Positions 24,829 through 33,637 of a DNA stretch of 51,258 nucleotides are shown one piece after another (the stretch's first letter is position 1; each line of letters starts with the position of its first letter). The notes beneath the pieces were generated by a model. The model searched no databases, had not been told where the DNA came from, and worked only from the letters and a program-made list of their open reading frames with translations. The stretch is from Longimicrobium sp. (GTDB taxonomy: Bacteria; Gemmatimonadota; Gemmatimonadetes; Longimicrobiales; Longimicrobiaceae), in assembly GCA_036389135.1 (NCBI GenBank), contig DASVQP010000102.1, positions 1-51,258 on the forward strand. The letters are read 5' to 3'. A program made the position numbers and the translations under genes.

Positions 24829-24907
24829 GCGGGCTCCGGGATGTGCGGGGTGGGGATGGGGAAGCGGGGCACGGCGGGATTGGCGGAGGGGATTTCCTGC
24901 GGAGGGA

Positions 24908-24936
24908 AGTATATCCCACACCGGGCCGCGCCTCAA
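24908..24936 (-). promoter_or_regulatory. speD operon promoter
   Basis: On the minus strand TTGAGG (24931-24936) is followed after exactly 17 bases by TATACT (24908-24913), four of six and five of six matches to sigma-70 boxes. Predicted transcription starts near 24901, giving a leader of about 70 bases before the speD GTG. Confidence 0.65.
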
Positions 24937-24942
24937 GCCCGG

Positions 24943-25101
24943 CGAGAGGCGCAAAGACGCGGGGAGAAAAGCATCACACAGAGGGCACGGAGGGGAACCG
25001 CAAGCCGCAGAGAAAACCTTTTTCGTTGTTCTCTCTCTTTACCCTCTGTGGCTCTGTGTGAGGCCATCTGTTCTCCTGCGTCTCTGCGCCTCTGCGTGAG
25101 A
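24943..25101. repeat. CACAGAG-type dispersed palindrome, copy 2, nested
   Basis: An inner palindrome (TCACACAGAGGGCACGGAGG at 24974 and CCCTCTGTGGCTCTGTGTGA near 25042-25061) sits inside outer arms AGAGGCGCAAAGACGCGGGGAG and CTCCTGCGTCTCTGCGCCTCT. The outer arms are related to the hairpin at 19205. The element lies between the speD promoter and the end of the TonB receptor gene. Confidence 0.8.
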
Positions 25102-25121
25102 CAAGGGGTTCGGAATGCCCG

Positions 25122-28100
25122 CTACGGCCGTGGCGGCTGCGACGTGATCATCCGCATCTCGCCGCCCTCGCCGCGCAGGTGCGGCGGTAGGAGCTCAATC
25201 TGCGGCGCGGTGAGGACCGCGCGCACCCGGGGCAGACCTTCCTTGAACGAGGCCCAGATCGCGTCCTCCACGCGCCGCCGGCCGGCGATGATCCAGTTGA
25301 CGTCCACCGTCTTCCCCGCCCTCGCGATCTGCTCGGAGAAATCCATCTTGAGCGAGTCCGCGCGCTGGTTGTCCGCCGTCTGGATGGCCCTCAGCGCCGT
25401 GACCTGCTCGGGGGTGAGGGCGAGCTGCTCGCGCATGTTGAGCACCTGCTCCGCGTTCCCCACCTGGCGCCCGGGGAAGGCGAGCTTCTTCATCTCGTCC
25501 GGCCGCACGCTCTGGCTGTCCGCGAAGGTGCGGGCCACGCGAACGATGCGCTCCGCCGCCTGCCGGTCCTGCCCCTTGCCGATGTTCACCCGCACGTCCA
25601 GCGTCACCCGGAACGGTGAGCCGAAGGCGCTCAGTGTGGAGCGCGGCTCGCCGAAGCGCGGGTTGACCTCGTAGCGGAACGAACGGTCCGCGGGGTTGAA
25701 GCCGCGCACCGTGTACAGCACCGGGTCCGGGAACGGCTGCGTCCCCCAGCCGCGCAGGCCGCCGCTGCCGTGGAGGAGCTGGTCCGCGGCGCCGGGAAGG
25801 TTGGCCAGGTACATCGACGCCGTCACCCGCCGTCCCAGCGCGCCGCCCAGGTTGAGGTTGTTGTAGCTGATGCTGGCGTCCAGCGTCTGCGTCCACGGGC
25901 CGCGGCAGCTGTTGCGGGCCGCCGCGCGCCCGAGCTGCGAGGCCAGGCATTGGCGCGCGTACCCGGGCACACCGCGCAGCACGCCCTCCATCCCGCTCGC
26001 CACCGCGGGATCGCTCACGGTGGCGGGGTCGAAGACGAAGGCGCGGTCCAGCCCCAGCCCGTCGCCGTTCACGTCGCCGGACACGGAGGGGGTGAACGGG
26101 ACGCCGGAGGTCAGGCGGCCGAAGAGCGAGATGCTGATCCACTTCACCTGCATCCCGCCGTGCAGCGCGAACTGGTGGCGCGCGATGGAGCCGTCCGCCG
26201 TCTCCACCACGCGCGGATCGCCGAATGCCGTCCCATCGAAGCCGCGCGACTCGCCGCGCGCGCCCGCCACGGTGTAGCTCAGCGAAAGGCGGCGCGAGTG
26301 CCCGATCTCCGGCGTCACGCGCCCCGTGACCTGCCACGACGAGGAGCGGAGGTCGGAGACGCGCTGGTCCACCCGCCCCAGCTCCCGCTGGATGCGCGCC
26401 TCGCTGGCGCTGGTGGCTCCCGTCCCCGGCTCGATGGAGGTGGCGGAGACGAACACCGGACGGTCGCCCTCCGCCGCGAGCAGGAAGCGCGTCTGCCCGC
26501 CGAAGTTGAGGTCGCGGCGGCTTCCTACGGCGCGGTTCCACGAGCGGCTGCCGTCGATGCCGAAGCCGACCTTCTTTATGCTGGACGACCAGCCCAGGCT
26601 GGCGCGCCAGGAGTGCGGCGCATCGTAGTCCGCGCCGAAGAGCTGCGCGCGCGGGGAGATGTCGGTGAGGGTGCCGCCCTCGCCCGCGCACGCCTCGGGG
26701 ATGGCGGCGGGGTTGTCCAGGAAGCTGCGCCAGTCCGGCGCCGGCACGGCCGAGCCCAGGCAGGTCAGCTCGCGAAGGCCGCCGGGAAGCCCGGTGCCGC
26801 GCAGCGCGTCGTCCAGCAGGCTTGCCGGGAGCGCGTTGCGGAACTTGCCGATGCCGCCCTGCACCATCCCGCCGCGCCAGAAGCTCGCCGTCCCCAGCGA
26901 GCTGGACATCATGTTCATTCGGGTGGGACGGTAGCTCCAGGTGAAGCCAATCCGCGGGCTGACGCTCACGCGATTGGGCAGCCGGTCCGTGCGCACTCCG
27001 AACGCCTCGCGCAGCACCGGGTTGTCCTCCGGAGCGTCCAAGAAGCGGTTCCCCTCCACCCGCGCGCCGTAGGTGAGCTGGAGGCTCTTGAACATCCTGC
27101 GCGAGTCCGCCCACGCCAGCGCGCCCGACCACTGCCGGCCGCTTGCCTCGGTGGAGCCGAACTGGCGCCGGAAGCTGTACGGCCGGTTCTCCACCACGTC
27201 GGCCAGCGAGCGGTAGTCGTAGCTCCCCAGCCGGTTGGCCGCCGTCTCGTTGGAGAACCCCGCCAGCACCGACTCCACGAACAGCTTGCGCCGCAGCGTG
27301 TTGTCCTTGGAGAGCCAGGTCAGCTCGTCGCGGAACTGGAGCGTCCACTCGGCGGAGCTGAACTCCTCCAGGCTGTTGCCGCCGAACGAGACCGGGGTGA
27401 GCACCGGCTGCCCGCCACCCAGGTCGGACGACACCAGAACGCGCCCGCCGGGGAGCGCCAGGTGCGGGCTCCCCCGACGCCGCGCCCACGTGGCGCCGAC
27501 CATCGGCTCGTGCAGGTAGCTCGTCCACAGGTAGTGCGACGACGCCAGGCTGAGCCCCGTGCTCACGTTCCACGCCTCGCCCGTGTATCCCGGCGTGGCG
27601 CGCGGCGTCTGCCGCAGCGCGTCGGAGTGCTCCACCTTTCCGAACACGAGCAGGTTGGCGCGATTGGTACCGTTGGGATCGCGATCCAGCCGCACGGTAA
27701 GCGACGCGGCGTCCTGCAAGCGTCCGCCGAAGTTGCCCGGGTCCAGTGCCACGCCCGCGCCGCGCAGCGTGGTGAGGAGGCGGGTGACGGAGTCCGGGTG
27801 GATCCCGGAAAGGCGCAGCGCGTCGCGGTCGGAGCTGAGGAGGGTGGAGGAGCCGGCGCGCGCCACGGTGGCGCTGAAGCCGGCGTTGTAGTAGTAGCGC
27901 CCCGGCACCAGCTCGCCGCTCCCGCCCGCCCCGAAGACGGTGCGCGGTCCCTGCCCGCCGAGCCGCGCCAGCGCCGGATCGGTGAGCCGCTGCACCGGCG
28001 CGTCGAGCACCAGGCTGGCGGAGCGGCTGTTGAAGGTGCCGCCCGGCGCGATGGTGGCCGCGAGCTGCGCGCCGCTGAACCCGCCGCGCGTGGGGTCCCA

Positions 28101-28754
28101 CGGCGAGGTCGCCACCTGCAGCGTCGAGCGCATGTCGCGCGGAAGGTCCACGTCGCCCACGTTGAGGCCGTTGAGCGTGCGCGAGTTCTGCTCCGCGCCC
28201 AGCCCGAAGACGGAGGGCCCCTGCGGCGTCATCTGCACGCCGGGCACGAGCGCCGCCAGCGCATCGATGCTCCCCTCGCTGCCCGGCGCGATGCTGCCGG
28301 GCGCGACCTCGGCGCGCCCGTTCAGCACCCCCTCGCGCTCGCCCATCGCCTGCCCGCGCGGTGCCTGCCGCCGCCGCGTGGGTACGGTGAGGGTGTCCAG
28401 CCGCACCCGTTCGCCGCTCCCGATCGCGATGCGCACCCCCGCCGCCTCCCGCTGGCCCGCCGCGAACGTCACGCGGGTCTGCGCGGCGGGCCTTCCCGCC
28501 ACGCTCACCAGCACCTGGTACGCGCCCCCGTCGCCCGGCGCGTTCGCGGTGAAGCGCCCGGCAGAGTCGGCCGTAGCGCGCGCCTCGGCCCGCGAGCGCA
28601 CGTGCGTAACGCGCACCTCCGCCCCCGCGACCCCCGCTCCCGCCCCATCCACCACCGTCCCCCGGATGACGCGCGCCGCCTCCTGCGCACGCAGGGGCGC
28701 GGCCAGCGCGCACAGGACCGCGAGGAGCACGGTGAGAATGGAGTTACGTGACAC
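25122..28754 (-). CDS. TonB-dependent receptor with carboxypeptidase-regulatory domain and LTxxQ-like tail
   Basis: About 1210 residues. It begins with a signal peptide, then a carboxypeptidase-regulatory-like domain (about 25-105, IRGTVVDGAGAGVAGAEVRV...), a plug region, and a large barrel rich in aromatic-ended strands, as in Oar-type receptors. The barrel seems to end near RVTLDVRVNIGKGQD. About 125 further residues follow, helical and charged, with LALTPEQVTALRAI and VLTAPQIELLPPHLR. These resemble the LTxxQ motifs of periplasmic Spy/CpxP proteins and are unusual after a barrel. The GTG at 28754 with AGGA upstream starts the signal peptide; the longer frame comes from a palindromic repeat. 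Ligand unknown. Confidence 0.85.
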   Translation of the reverse strand: MSRNSILTVLLAVLCALAAPLRAQEAARVIRGTVVDGAGAGVAGAEVRVTHVRSRAEARATADSAGRFTANAPGDGGAYQVLVSVAGRPAAQTRVTFAAGQREAAGVRIAIGSGERVRLDTLTVPTRRRQAPRGQAMGEREGVLNGRAEVAPGSIAPGSEGSIDALAALVPGVQMTPQGPSVFGLGAEQNSRTLNGLNVGDVDLPRDMRSTLQVATSPWDPTRGGFSGAQLAATIAPGGTFNSRSASLVLDAPVQRLTDPALARLGGQGPRTVFGAGGSGELVPGRYYYNAGFSATVARAGSSTLLSSDRDALRLSGIHPDSVTRLLTTLRGAGVALDPGNFGGRLQDAASLTVRLDRDPNGTNRANLLVFGKVEHSDALRQTPRATPGYTGEAWNVSTGLSLASSHYLWTSYLHEPMVGATWARRRGSPHLALPGGRVLVSSDLGGGQPVLTPVSFGGNSLEEFSSAEWTLQFRDELTWLSKDNTLRRKLFVESVLAGFSNETAANRLGSYDYRSLADVVENRPYSFRRQFGSTEASGRQWSGALAWADSRRMFKSLQLTYGARVEGNRFLDAPEDNPVLREAFGVRTDRLPNRVSVSPRIGFTWSYRPTRMNMMSSSLGTASFWRGGMVQGGIGKFRNALPASLLDDALRGTGLPGGLRELTCLGSAVPAPDWRSFLDNPAAIPEACAGEGGTLTDISPRAQLFGADYDAPHSWRASLGWSSSIKKVGFGIDGSRSWNRAVGSRRDLNFGGQTRFLLAAEGDRPVFVSATSIEPGTGATSASEARIQRELGRVDQRVSDLRSSSWQVTGRVTPEIGHSRRLSLSYTVAGARGESRGFDGTAFGDPRVVETADGSIARHQFALHGGMQVKWISISLFGRLTSGVPFTPSVSGDVNGDGLGLDRAFVFDPATVSDPAVASGMEGVLRGVPGYARQCLASQLGRAAARNSCRGPWTQTLDASISYNNLNLGGALGRRVTASMYLANLPGAADQLLHGSGGLRGWGTQPFPDPVLYTVRGFNPADRSFRYEVNPRFGEPRSTLSAFGSPFRVTLDVRVNIGKGQDRQAAERIVRVARTFADSQSVRPDEMKKLAFPGRQVGNAEQVLNMREQLALTPEQVTALRAIQTADNQRADSLKMDFSEQIARAGKTVDVNWIIAGRRRVEDAIWASFKEGLPRVRAVLTAPQIELLPPHLRGEGGEMRMITSQPPRP

Positions 28755-28855
28755 GGGAGATCCTGGGGCGGGAATGCGGAAGGGTGGTGTAGGAAGATGC
28801 TGCGCCGTACCCCGGGGAGCAACACGGATGTTCCGGGAAAAGAACAGAAAAAGGA

Positions 28856-28942
28856 TCGCACAGAGGGCACAGAGGGAAACCACAAGCCAACAGAGAACTT
28901 CTCTCTGTTAGTCTTTCCGTACCCTCTGTGTCTCTGTGTGAG
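28856..28942. repeat. CACAGAG-type dispersed palindrome, copy 3
   Basis: CGCACAGAGGGCACAGAGGG on the left pairs with CCCTCTGTGTCTCTGTGTG on the right; the interior CAGAGAACTTCTCTCTG forms a second stem. It lies between the amidohydrolase gene end and the receptor start. Confidence 0.8.
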
Positions 28943-28957
28943 ATTTTTGTTAGAGAT

Positions 28958-30616
28958 TTAGCGCCGCTCGTATACCGGCCGCCCGTCCACCACGGTCATC
29001 ACGATGCGGGCGTCGCGGATGGTCTCGGGGGGGATGCGGCGGAGGTCGCGGTCGATGAGGACGAAGTCGGCCAGGCGGCCGGGCTGGAGGGTGCCCAGGC
29101 GGCGCTCGTCGAAGCCGGCGTAGGCGGCCCCGGCGGTGTAGGCGCGCAGGGCCTCCTCCACGGTGATGCGCTGCTCGGGGACCCAGCCGCCCGGGTTGCG
29201 GCCGTCCAGCGTGCGGCGGGTGACTGCGGCGTAGATCCCCTCCAGCGGCGTGGGCGGCGCCACGAACCAGTCGCTCCCGAAGGCCAGCGGCGCGCGCGCG
29301 TCCAGAAGGGAGCGGAAGGCGTAGGTGGTGCGAGACCGCTCCGGGCCGATCACCCGGTCCGCCCAGCGCCCGTCGTCGATGGCGTGGTACGGCTGCATGC
29401 TGGGGATGACGCCCAGCCGCCCGAAGCGCGCCAGGTCCGCCGGGGCGATGTGCTGCGCGTGCTCCACGCGGAAGCGCCGGTCGCGCGGACCGTTGCGGCG
29501 CGCAACCGCGTCGTACGTGTCCAGGATCAGCGTGTTGGCGCGGTCGCCGATGGCGTGCACCATCACCTGCAGCCCGGCAGAGTCCGCGCCGCGCACCCAC
29601 CGTTCGAGGTCGGCGGGGGCAGTCACCAGGAGGCCGCTGTCCGCGGGGGCGTCGGTGAAGGGGCGGTGCATCGCCGCCGTGTGCGAGCCCAGAGAGCCGT
29701 CCACGTACCCCTTGAGGCCGCCGATCCTGAGCCACGCATCGCCGCGGCCGCGGGCGGCCACGGTGTCGCGGAGGCGCTCCCACGTGTCCAGCGGCACGGC
29801 GGCGTAGATGCGGGTGCGCAGCCGGCCGGCGGCGTGCGCGCGGCGAAAGACGGCCAGGTCGCCCCAGCCGCCCACGTGGTGCACGCCGGTTACGCCCTGC
29901 TCCGCGACGTACTTCATCGCCGCGTCCAGGGCGCGGTCCTGCATGGCGGGGGCGGGGGGCGGCACGGCGCGCTCCACCAGCCCAAGCGCGTTGTCCTTGA
30001 GGATGCCGGTGGGCTCGCCGTCCGCGCCGCGCACGATCTCGCCGCCCTCGACGTTTGCGGTGGCGCGGGTGACGCCGGCGGCGCGCAGGGCGGCGCCGTT
30101 GGCCAGCGCCATGTGCCCGTCCAGCCGGCTGATCCACACCGGGTGGTTCGGGGTGATGGAATCGACCCACTCGCGCCGCGGCAGCTCTCCGCCCCAGAGC
30201 GAGTGGTCCCAGTTCCCCTCGGTGATCCAGGTGCCGGCGGGCACCGTCCTGGCGAAGTCGCGGATGCGGCGCACGAACTCCTCGCGCGTGGACGCGTCGC
30301 GCAGCTGCACGGAAGCCAGCGAGAAGCCGCCCGTCACGAAGTGCACGTGCGAGTCGATGAAGCCCGGCACCACCATCTTTCCACGCGCGTCCACTACCCG
30401 CGTGCGCGGCCCGGCCAGGCGCTGGATCTCCGCGTCGCGCCCCACGGCCACGATGCGTCCGCCGCGCACCGCCAGCGCCTGCGCGTCCGCCGCGCCGCGT
30501 ACGCCCGTCCACACCGTGCCGTGAAGGACCACCAGGTCGGGAGCCTGCGCCCGCGCGCCCGTGGCGGCGAGGGCGAGGAAGGCGATTGCCAGGATGCGCA
30601 TGTCGGAGCGGTTCAA
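28958..30616 (-). CDS. YtcJ-like metal-dependent amidohydrolase, secreted
   Basis: A 552-residue Amidohydro_3 protein. After a signal peptide (ILAIAFLALAATGARA) it shows the family start DLVVLHGTVWTG, the metal-binding GFIDSHVHF (HxH), further metal ligands in VMVHAIGDRA and FRVEHAQHI, and the late FGSDWFV segment with the catalytic Asp. YtcJ-like enzymes hydrolyse N-acyl or cyclic amide substrates; the substrate here is not predictable. The ATG overlaps the upstream gene's stop (ATGA), so the start at 30616 is favoured over the ATG five codons later. It is the last gene of a three-gene minus-strand operon. Confidence 0.9.
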   Translation of the reverse strand: MNRSDMRILAIAFLALAATGARAQAPDLVVLHGTVWTGVRGAADAQALAVRGGRIVAVGRDAEIQRLAGPRTRVVDARGKMVVPGFIDSHVHFVTGGFSLASVQLRDASTREEFVRRIRDFARTVPAGTWITEGNWDHSLWGGELPRREWVDSITPNHPVWISRLDGHMALANGAALRAAGVTRATANVEGGEIVRGADGEPTGILKDNALGLVERAVPPPAPAMQDRALDAAMKYVAEQGVTGVHHVGGWGDLAVFRRAHAAGRLRTRIYAAVPLDTWERLRDTVAARGRGDAWLRIGGLKGYVDGSLGSHTAAMHRPFTDAPADSGLLVTAPADLERWVRGADSAGLQVMVHAIGDRANTLILDTYDAVARRNGPRDRRFRVEHAQHIAPADLARFGRLGVIPSMQPYHAIDDGRWADRVIGPERSRTTYAFRSLLDARAPLAFGSDWFVAPPTPLEGIYAAVTRRTLDGRNPGGWVPEQRITVEEALRAYTAGAAYAGFDERRLGTLQPGRLADFVLIDRDLRRIPPETIRDARIVMTVVDGRPVYERR

Positions 30617-31164
30617 GGCTGGACGGGCTTCACTTCGATCTCACTCCGCGTGAGCCCGTAGTCGGACGAGAAGGCGAATGGCACGTGGATGTAGGCGCGC
30701 ACCCGGCACCCGTCGATGACGTACGGCTCGAACCCGAGGTCCTTCCACGTGTTCAACAGCTCGCGGTCGAGCTGCCGGTTGCGGGTGTTCGGATGGACTT
30801 CGGCCACCGCCCCGTTCTCGTCCAGGAGAAGAAGGATGCTGACGTTCCCGTCCACCTTTGTGCCCCTGTCGAGGAAGTGCTGCAGCATCCGGTTCATCCG
30901 CTCCTTGTAGAGGTTTTCGTTCTTCAAGCGGGTGAAGTGCCCCGCCGGGAGGATGAAGACCTCCGTCCCCGCCGGGGCCAGCGCACCGTTCCGGGCCAGC
31001 TCCCGCACCTCGTCCGCGGTGCGCCCCGGGGGCACCATCACGGCGACGCGCTGCATCCCCCGCTCCGCGCAGGTCGGGGCAGCGGCGAGCTGCGCCTCCT
31101 GCGCCCGCGCGTTCGTGGTGAAGAGCAGCGTCGCGGCGGCGAGGAGAATGAAGGGCGATCTCAT
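30613..31164 (-). CDS. Secreted TonB-C-like protein
   Basis: The 183-residue product has a signal peptide (FILLAAATLLFTTNARA). Near the C-terminus there is a domain with GNVSILLLLDENGAVAEVHPNTRNRQLDRELLNTWKDLGFEPYVIDGCRVRAYIHVPFAF, which follows the TonB C-terminal fold pattern (beta strand, x-D-x-x-G-x-V, helix, strand). There is no transmembrane anchor, so it is not a canonical TonB; similar stand-alone domains occur in periplasmic proteins of unknown role. It overlaps the amidohydrolase start and lies 22 bases downstream of the cyclase gene, in one operon. The ATG at 31164 lacks a clear ribosome site. Confidence 0.7.
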   Translation of the reverse strand: MRSPFILLAAATLLFTTNARAQEAQLAAAPTCAERGMQRVAVMVPPGRTADEVRELARNGALAPAGTEVFILPAGHFTRLKNENLYKERMNRMLQHFLDRGTKVDGNVSILLLLDENGAVAEVHPNTRNRQLDRELLNTWKDLGFEPYVIDGCRVRAYIHVPFAFSSDYGLTRSEIEVKPVQP

Positions 31165-31186
31165 TTCATGGTGCGGGTGAAAGAGT

Positions 31187-32011
31187 TCAGTAGAGCGCGA
31201 GGAGGCGCGTGGGTCCGCCGGTGCCGCCCTCGTGCTTGGGCGCGCCGACCACGAGGGTGGCGCCGCACGGGGGGACGCTGCCCAGGCTGGCGACGCACTC
31301 CAGCCCGTACTTCCCCGCCCCGAGCAGCACCTGATGGGCCTCGTAGGTGGTGGAGGCGCCAAAGTCCAGGCTGATGGTGTCGGTGCCGACGCCGGTGATG
31401 GCGCGCTCGTGCACCAGCCACTCCGCGGCCACACGGCTCCACCCCGGATGGTGCATCACCCCCGCGGCGTCCGCGTTCAGGAAGCGCCCCGGCTGCGCCA
31501 CGCGCGGCTCCCACCCCGAGTCCATCACGACCACGGCGCCGTCCGGGATGCGTCCGTGCGCGCGCTCCCAATCCGTCAGGTCATCGACGGTCACGAGCGC
31601 GTCCTCGTCACGCGCGGCGCGCTCCGCCACCGACACCACCACCAGCGGCGCGAGGAAGCGCGACACCTCCAGCGCCTCCGCGGTCTGGCCGTTGGCCACG
31701 AAGTGCGCCGGGGCGTCCAGGTGGGTGCCGGTGTGTTCGGCGAAGGTCAGCTCGTTGGCGGCCCATCCATCTTTTTCCACGGCGGCCAGGTTCCGCATGC
31801 GAAACGGCTCGTAGAAGGGGAAGACGGGGAAGCGCGGGGAGAGGGTGTGGGTGAGGTCCGCCACGTGGCGGAAGGCGGGGCCGCCCTCGTGGGCGAAGCG
31901 GACCGCGGGTGCGAGCGTTTGCGCGTTGAGGCCGGCGCCGGCGAGCGCGGAGCGTACCACGTCCGGTGAGCACATCTGCGAAGTCGGGCAAGGGGTGAGG
32001 GGCCCGCTCAC
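31187..32011 (-). CDS. Cyclase / kynurenine-formamidase-like metal-dependent hydrolase
   Basis: A 274-residue protein with the cyclase-family signature EHTGTHLDAPAHF (metal-binding HxGTHxDxPxH), preceded by DLTHTLSPRFPVFP and followed by VVVMDSGW and TDTISLDFG segments. Family members hydrolyse N-formylkynurenine or isatin, or act in antibiotic pathways. The substrate here is unknown. The first ATG (32011) or the one 12 codons later (31975) are both possible. It leads an operon with a TonB-C-like protein and an amidohydrolase, so a secreted or periplasmic degradation pathway is possible, although this protein has no signal peptide. Confidence 0.85.
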   Translation of the reverse strand: MSGPLTPCPTSQMCSPDVVRSALAGAGLNAQTLAPAVRFAHEGGPAFRHVADLTHTLSPRFPVFPFYEPFRMRNLAAVEKDGWAANELTFAEHTGTHLDAPAHFVANGQTAEALEVSRFLAPLVVVSVAERAARDEDALVTVDDLTDWERAHGRIPDGAVVVMDSGWEPRVAQPGRFLNADAAGVMHHPGWSRVAAEWLVHERAITGVGTDTISLDFGASTTYEAHQVLLGAGKYGLECVASLGSVPPCGATLVVGAPKHEGGTGGPTRLLALY

Positions 32012-32065
32012 GGGCGGCGGGCGACAAGAATATCGGTCCGGCGCGGCGGAGAAACAACGACGGCC

Positions 32066-32153
32066 TCACACAGAGACACGGAGGGGACGGCAAGAGGGAA
32101 CGGAAAGGGTGTCCGTCCGTGGGCTCTCAGTTCCTTTGCGGCTCCGTGTGGGC
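32066..32153. repeat. CACAGAG-type dispersed palindrome, copy 4
   Basis: TCACACAGAGACACGGAGGGG pairs imperfectly with CTTTGCGGCTCCGTGTGGGCC. It lies between the cyclase and the O-antigen ligase. The right arm is inside the ligase frame and supplies its last eight residues. Confidence 0.7.
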
Positions 32154-33359
32154 CTGCCGTTGCCCGGCCACGGCGATCAGCAGTAGGTAGATCCAGACGG
32201 TCGGATGGCGCAGGTAGTGGTGCGCCATGCCGAACACCAGGAGCGCGGCCAGCGCGGCGAAGTACGGAGGCTCGCGGAGAGCCCGATACGCCACGTGGAG
32301 GAGGAGCGCGCACAGGAGGATCGTTCCCAGGAGTCCGGTGGCGCTTCCCCAATCGATCAAGATGTTGTGCGCCTCCGCACGGTGCCCGGTCCACCGCCCG
32401 CTCAGGATGCGGGCGTGCCCCCCGGGGCCGAGCCCAACTACGGGAGAGGCCGCCGCCTCGCCGATGGCCGTCGCCCAGAGGGCGTTCCGCTCGGCTCCCG
32501 GTTCCTGGGCGGCGCGGATCTCGGCCACGCCCCGCGTCACCCGTTCCACGACGCGCCCGTCCACGATCACCAGCACCGCGGCGAGCAGCGGAGCGACGAC
32601 GAGAAGCGTCCTGACACGGCGGGATCCGCCGCGCAGGGCAAGGACCCACGAGTGCACAGCGAACACCGCCGCACCCGCGCCCCACGCCAGAAAGAGTGCG
32701 TCGCTCTGGCTCGCCAGCCCCACGACCACGCTGCAGCACGCCAGCGCCGCTAGACCCCACCGCTCCCGCGCGCCGCGGTACCGCATGAGGCCGTGCAGGG
32801 CGAGAAAGGGCGTCAGGATCACCCCGAGGGTGAGCTGGTTCGGATTCGTGCTCCATCCCAGGAAGCGTCCCAGGCGCCACAGCCTCAGCGGGCCCAGATA
32901 GGTGGCGAATGCGCCGTACAGCAGAAGCGGGAACAGGACGAGGGTACACGCCACGATCGCGATCCACCCGGCGCTCCGGAGCTCGTCCACAGCCCAGGGC
33001 TTCGACGCCAGACACGCGACGATGGCCGCCACCAGCACGTAGGCCAGGAAGTCGCGCCCCGCGCCCGGGGAGGCGCGGCCCAGGCCCCAACCCGACATCC
33101 ACCCGGCGAGCAGCACGGGGAGCGAGCAGGCCCAGAAGAGCAGAAAGGGCCGGATGGCGAGCGCGATCGCCGGGGGGGGCTTCCTGAGCGCCGCCACCGC
33201 GGACGACGCGCACCACGCCAGGAGGAGCAGCTCTCCCGGACCCACGGGACCCCAGAACCGGAGCTGGGTAGCCGGCACCAGCGCCACGCCCACCCCCAGC
33301 ATGGCGGCGGAGACGCGGCGCGCCGTCGCCTCCCGGGGGTCCACCTGTCCGGCATCCAT
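32127..33359 (-). CDS. O-antigen ligase / polymerase-like membrane protein
   Basis: The 410-residue product has about ten to twelve hydrophobic helices and the Wzy_C-type periplasmic loop with RNALWATAIGEAAASPVVGLGPGGH and a following EAHNILIDWGSATG. That AHN segment with conserved His and Asn is characteristic of WaaL/O-antigen ligases. It would join polysaccharide to a lipid or polymerise units, and it is the only candidate for either task in this cluster. It is transcribed away from the main cluster. Its final residues AHTEPQRN come from a dispersed palindrome, so the ancestral C-terminus was altered. Confidence 0.85.
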   Translation of the reverse strand: MDAGQVDPREATARRVSAAMLGVGVALVPATQLRFWGPVGPGELLLLAWCASSAVAALRKPPPAIALAIRPFLLFWACSLPVLLAGWMSGWGLGRASPGAGRDFLAYVLVAAIVACLASKPWAVDELRSAGWIAIVACTLVLFPLLLYGAFATYLGPLRLWRLGRFLGWSTNPNQLTLGVILTPFLALHGLMRYRGARERWGLAALACCSVVVGLASQSDALFLAWGAGAAVFAVHSWVLALRGGSRRVRTLLVVAPLLAAVLVIVDGRVVERVTRGVAEIRAAQEPGAERNALWATAIGEAAASPVVGLGPGGHARILSGRWTGHRAEAHNILIDWGSATGLLGTILLCALLLHVAYRALREPPYFAALAALLVFGMAHHYLRHPTVWIYLLLIAVAGQRQAHTEPQRN

Positions 33360-33427
33360 GCGAGCGAGATCTGTCGATTCGAAGGGGTGCTTCCATGACC
33401 GCGAGCCGGCTCGGGCCGGCCGGGTGC

Positions 33428-33502
33428 GCGCTGAGTGTCTCGCCTCAGGCGCGTCTTGTCAAACGGCTGCAGGGGGTACCCCGTCCTGTAGTCTTCCCGC
33501 GG
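33428..33502 (+). promoter_or_regulatory. Duplicated upstream element, copy A
   Basis: This 75-bp stretch shares GCGCTGAGTG at its start, GCAGG and ACCCCGT in the middle and GTAGTCTTCCCGCGG at its end with 39287-39362. Both copies lie shortly upstream of plus-strand polysaccharide genes. No sigma-70 boxes with normal spacing were found, so it may be a different promoter type or an RNA leader. The rest of the 278-bp gap shows nothing recognisable. Confidence 0.55.
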
Positions 33503-33637
33503 GCAGATCCTCCTGGAACGCGCGACGAAAACGACTTGCTGCCAGATTGCTCCCGGAGTAGCTTCCGTGCGGCGAAGCGGCCCCGGCGCGCTTCCGCATC
33601 TGCAGGCGATGAATCCCTCCCGCCACTCGTCACCCGA

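Noticed and set aside
25770-28751. 993-codon open frame on the plus strand
   Set aside because: It is antisense to the TonB receptor; composition and lack of motifs mark it as a shadow.
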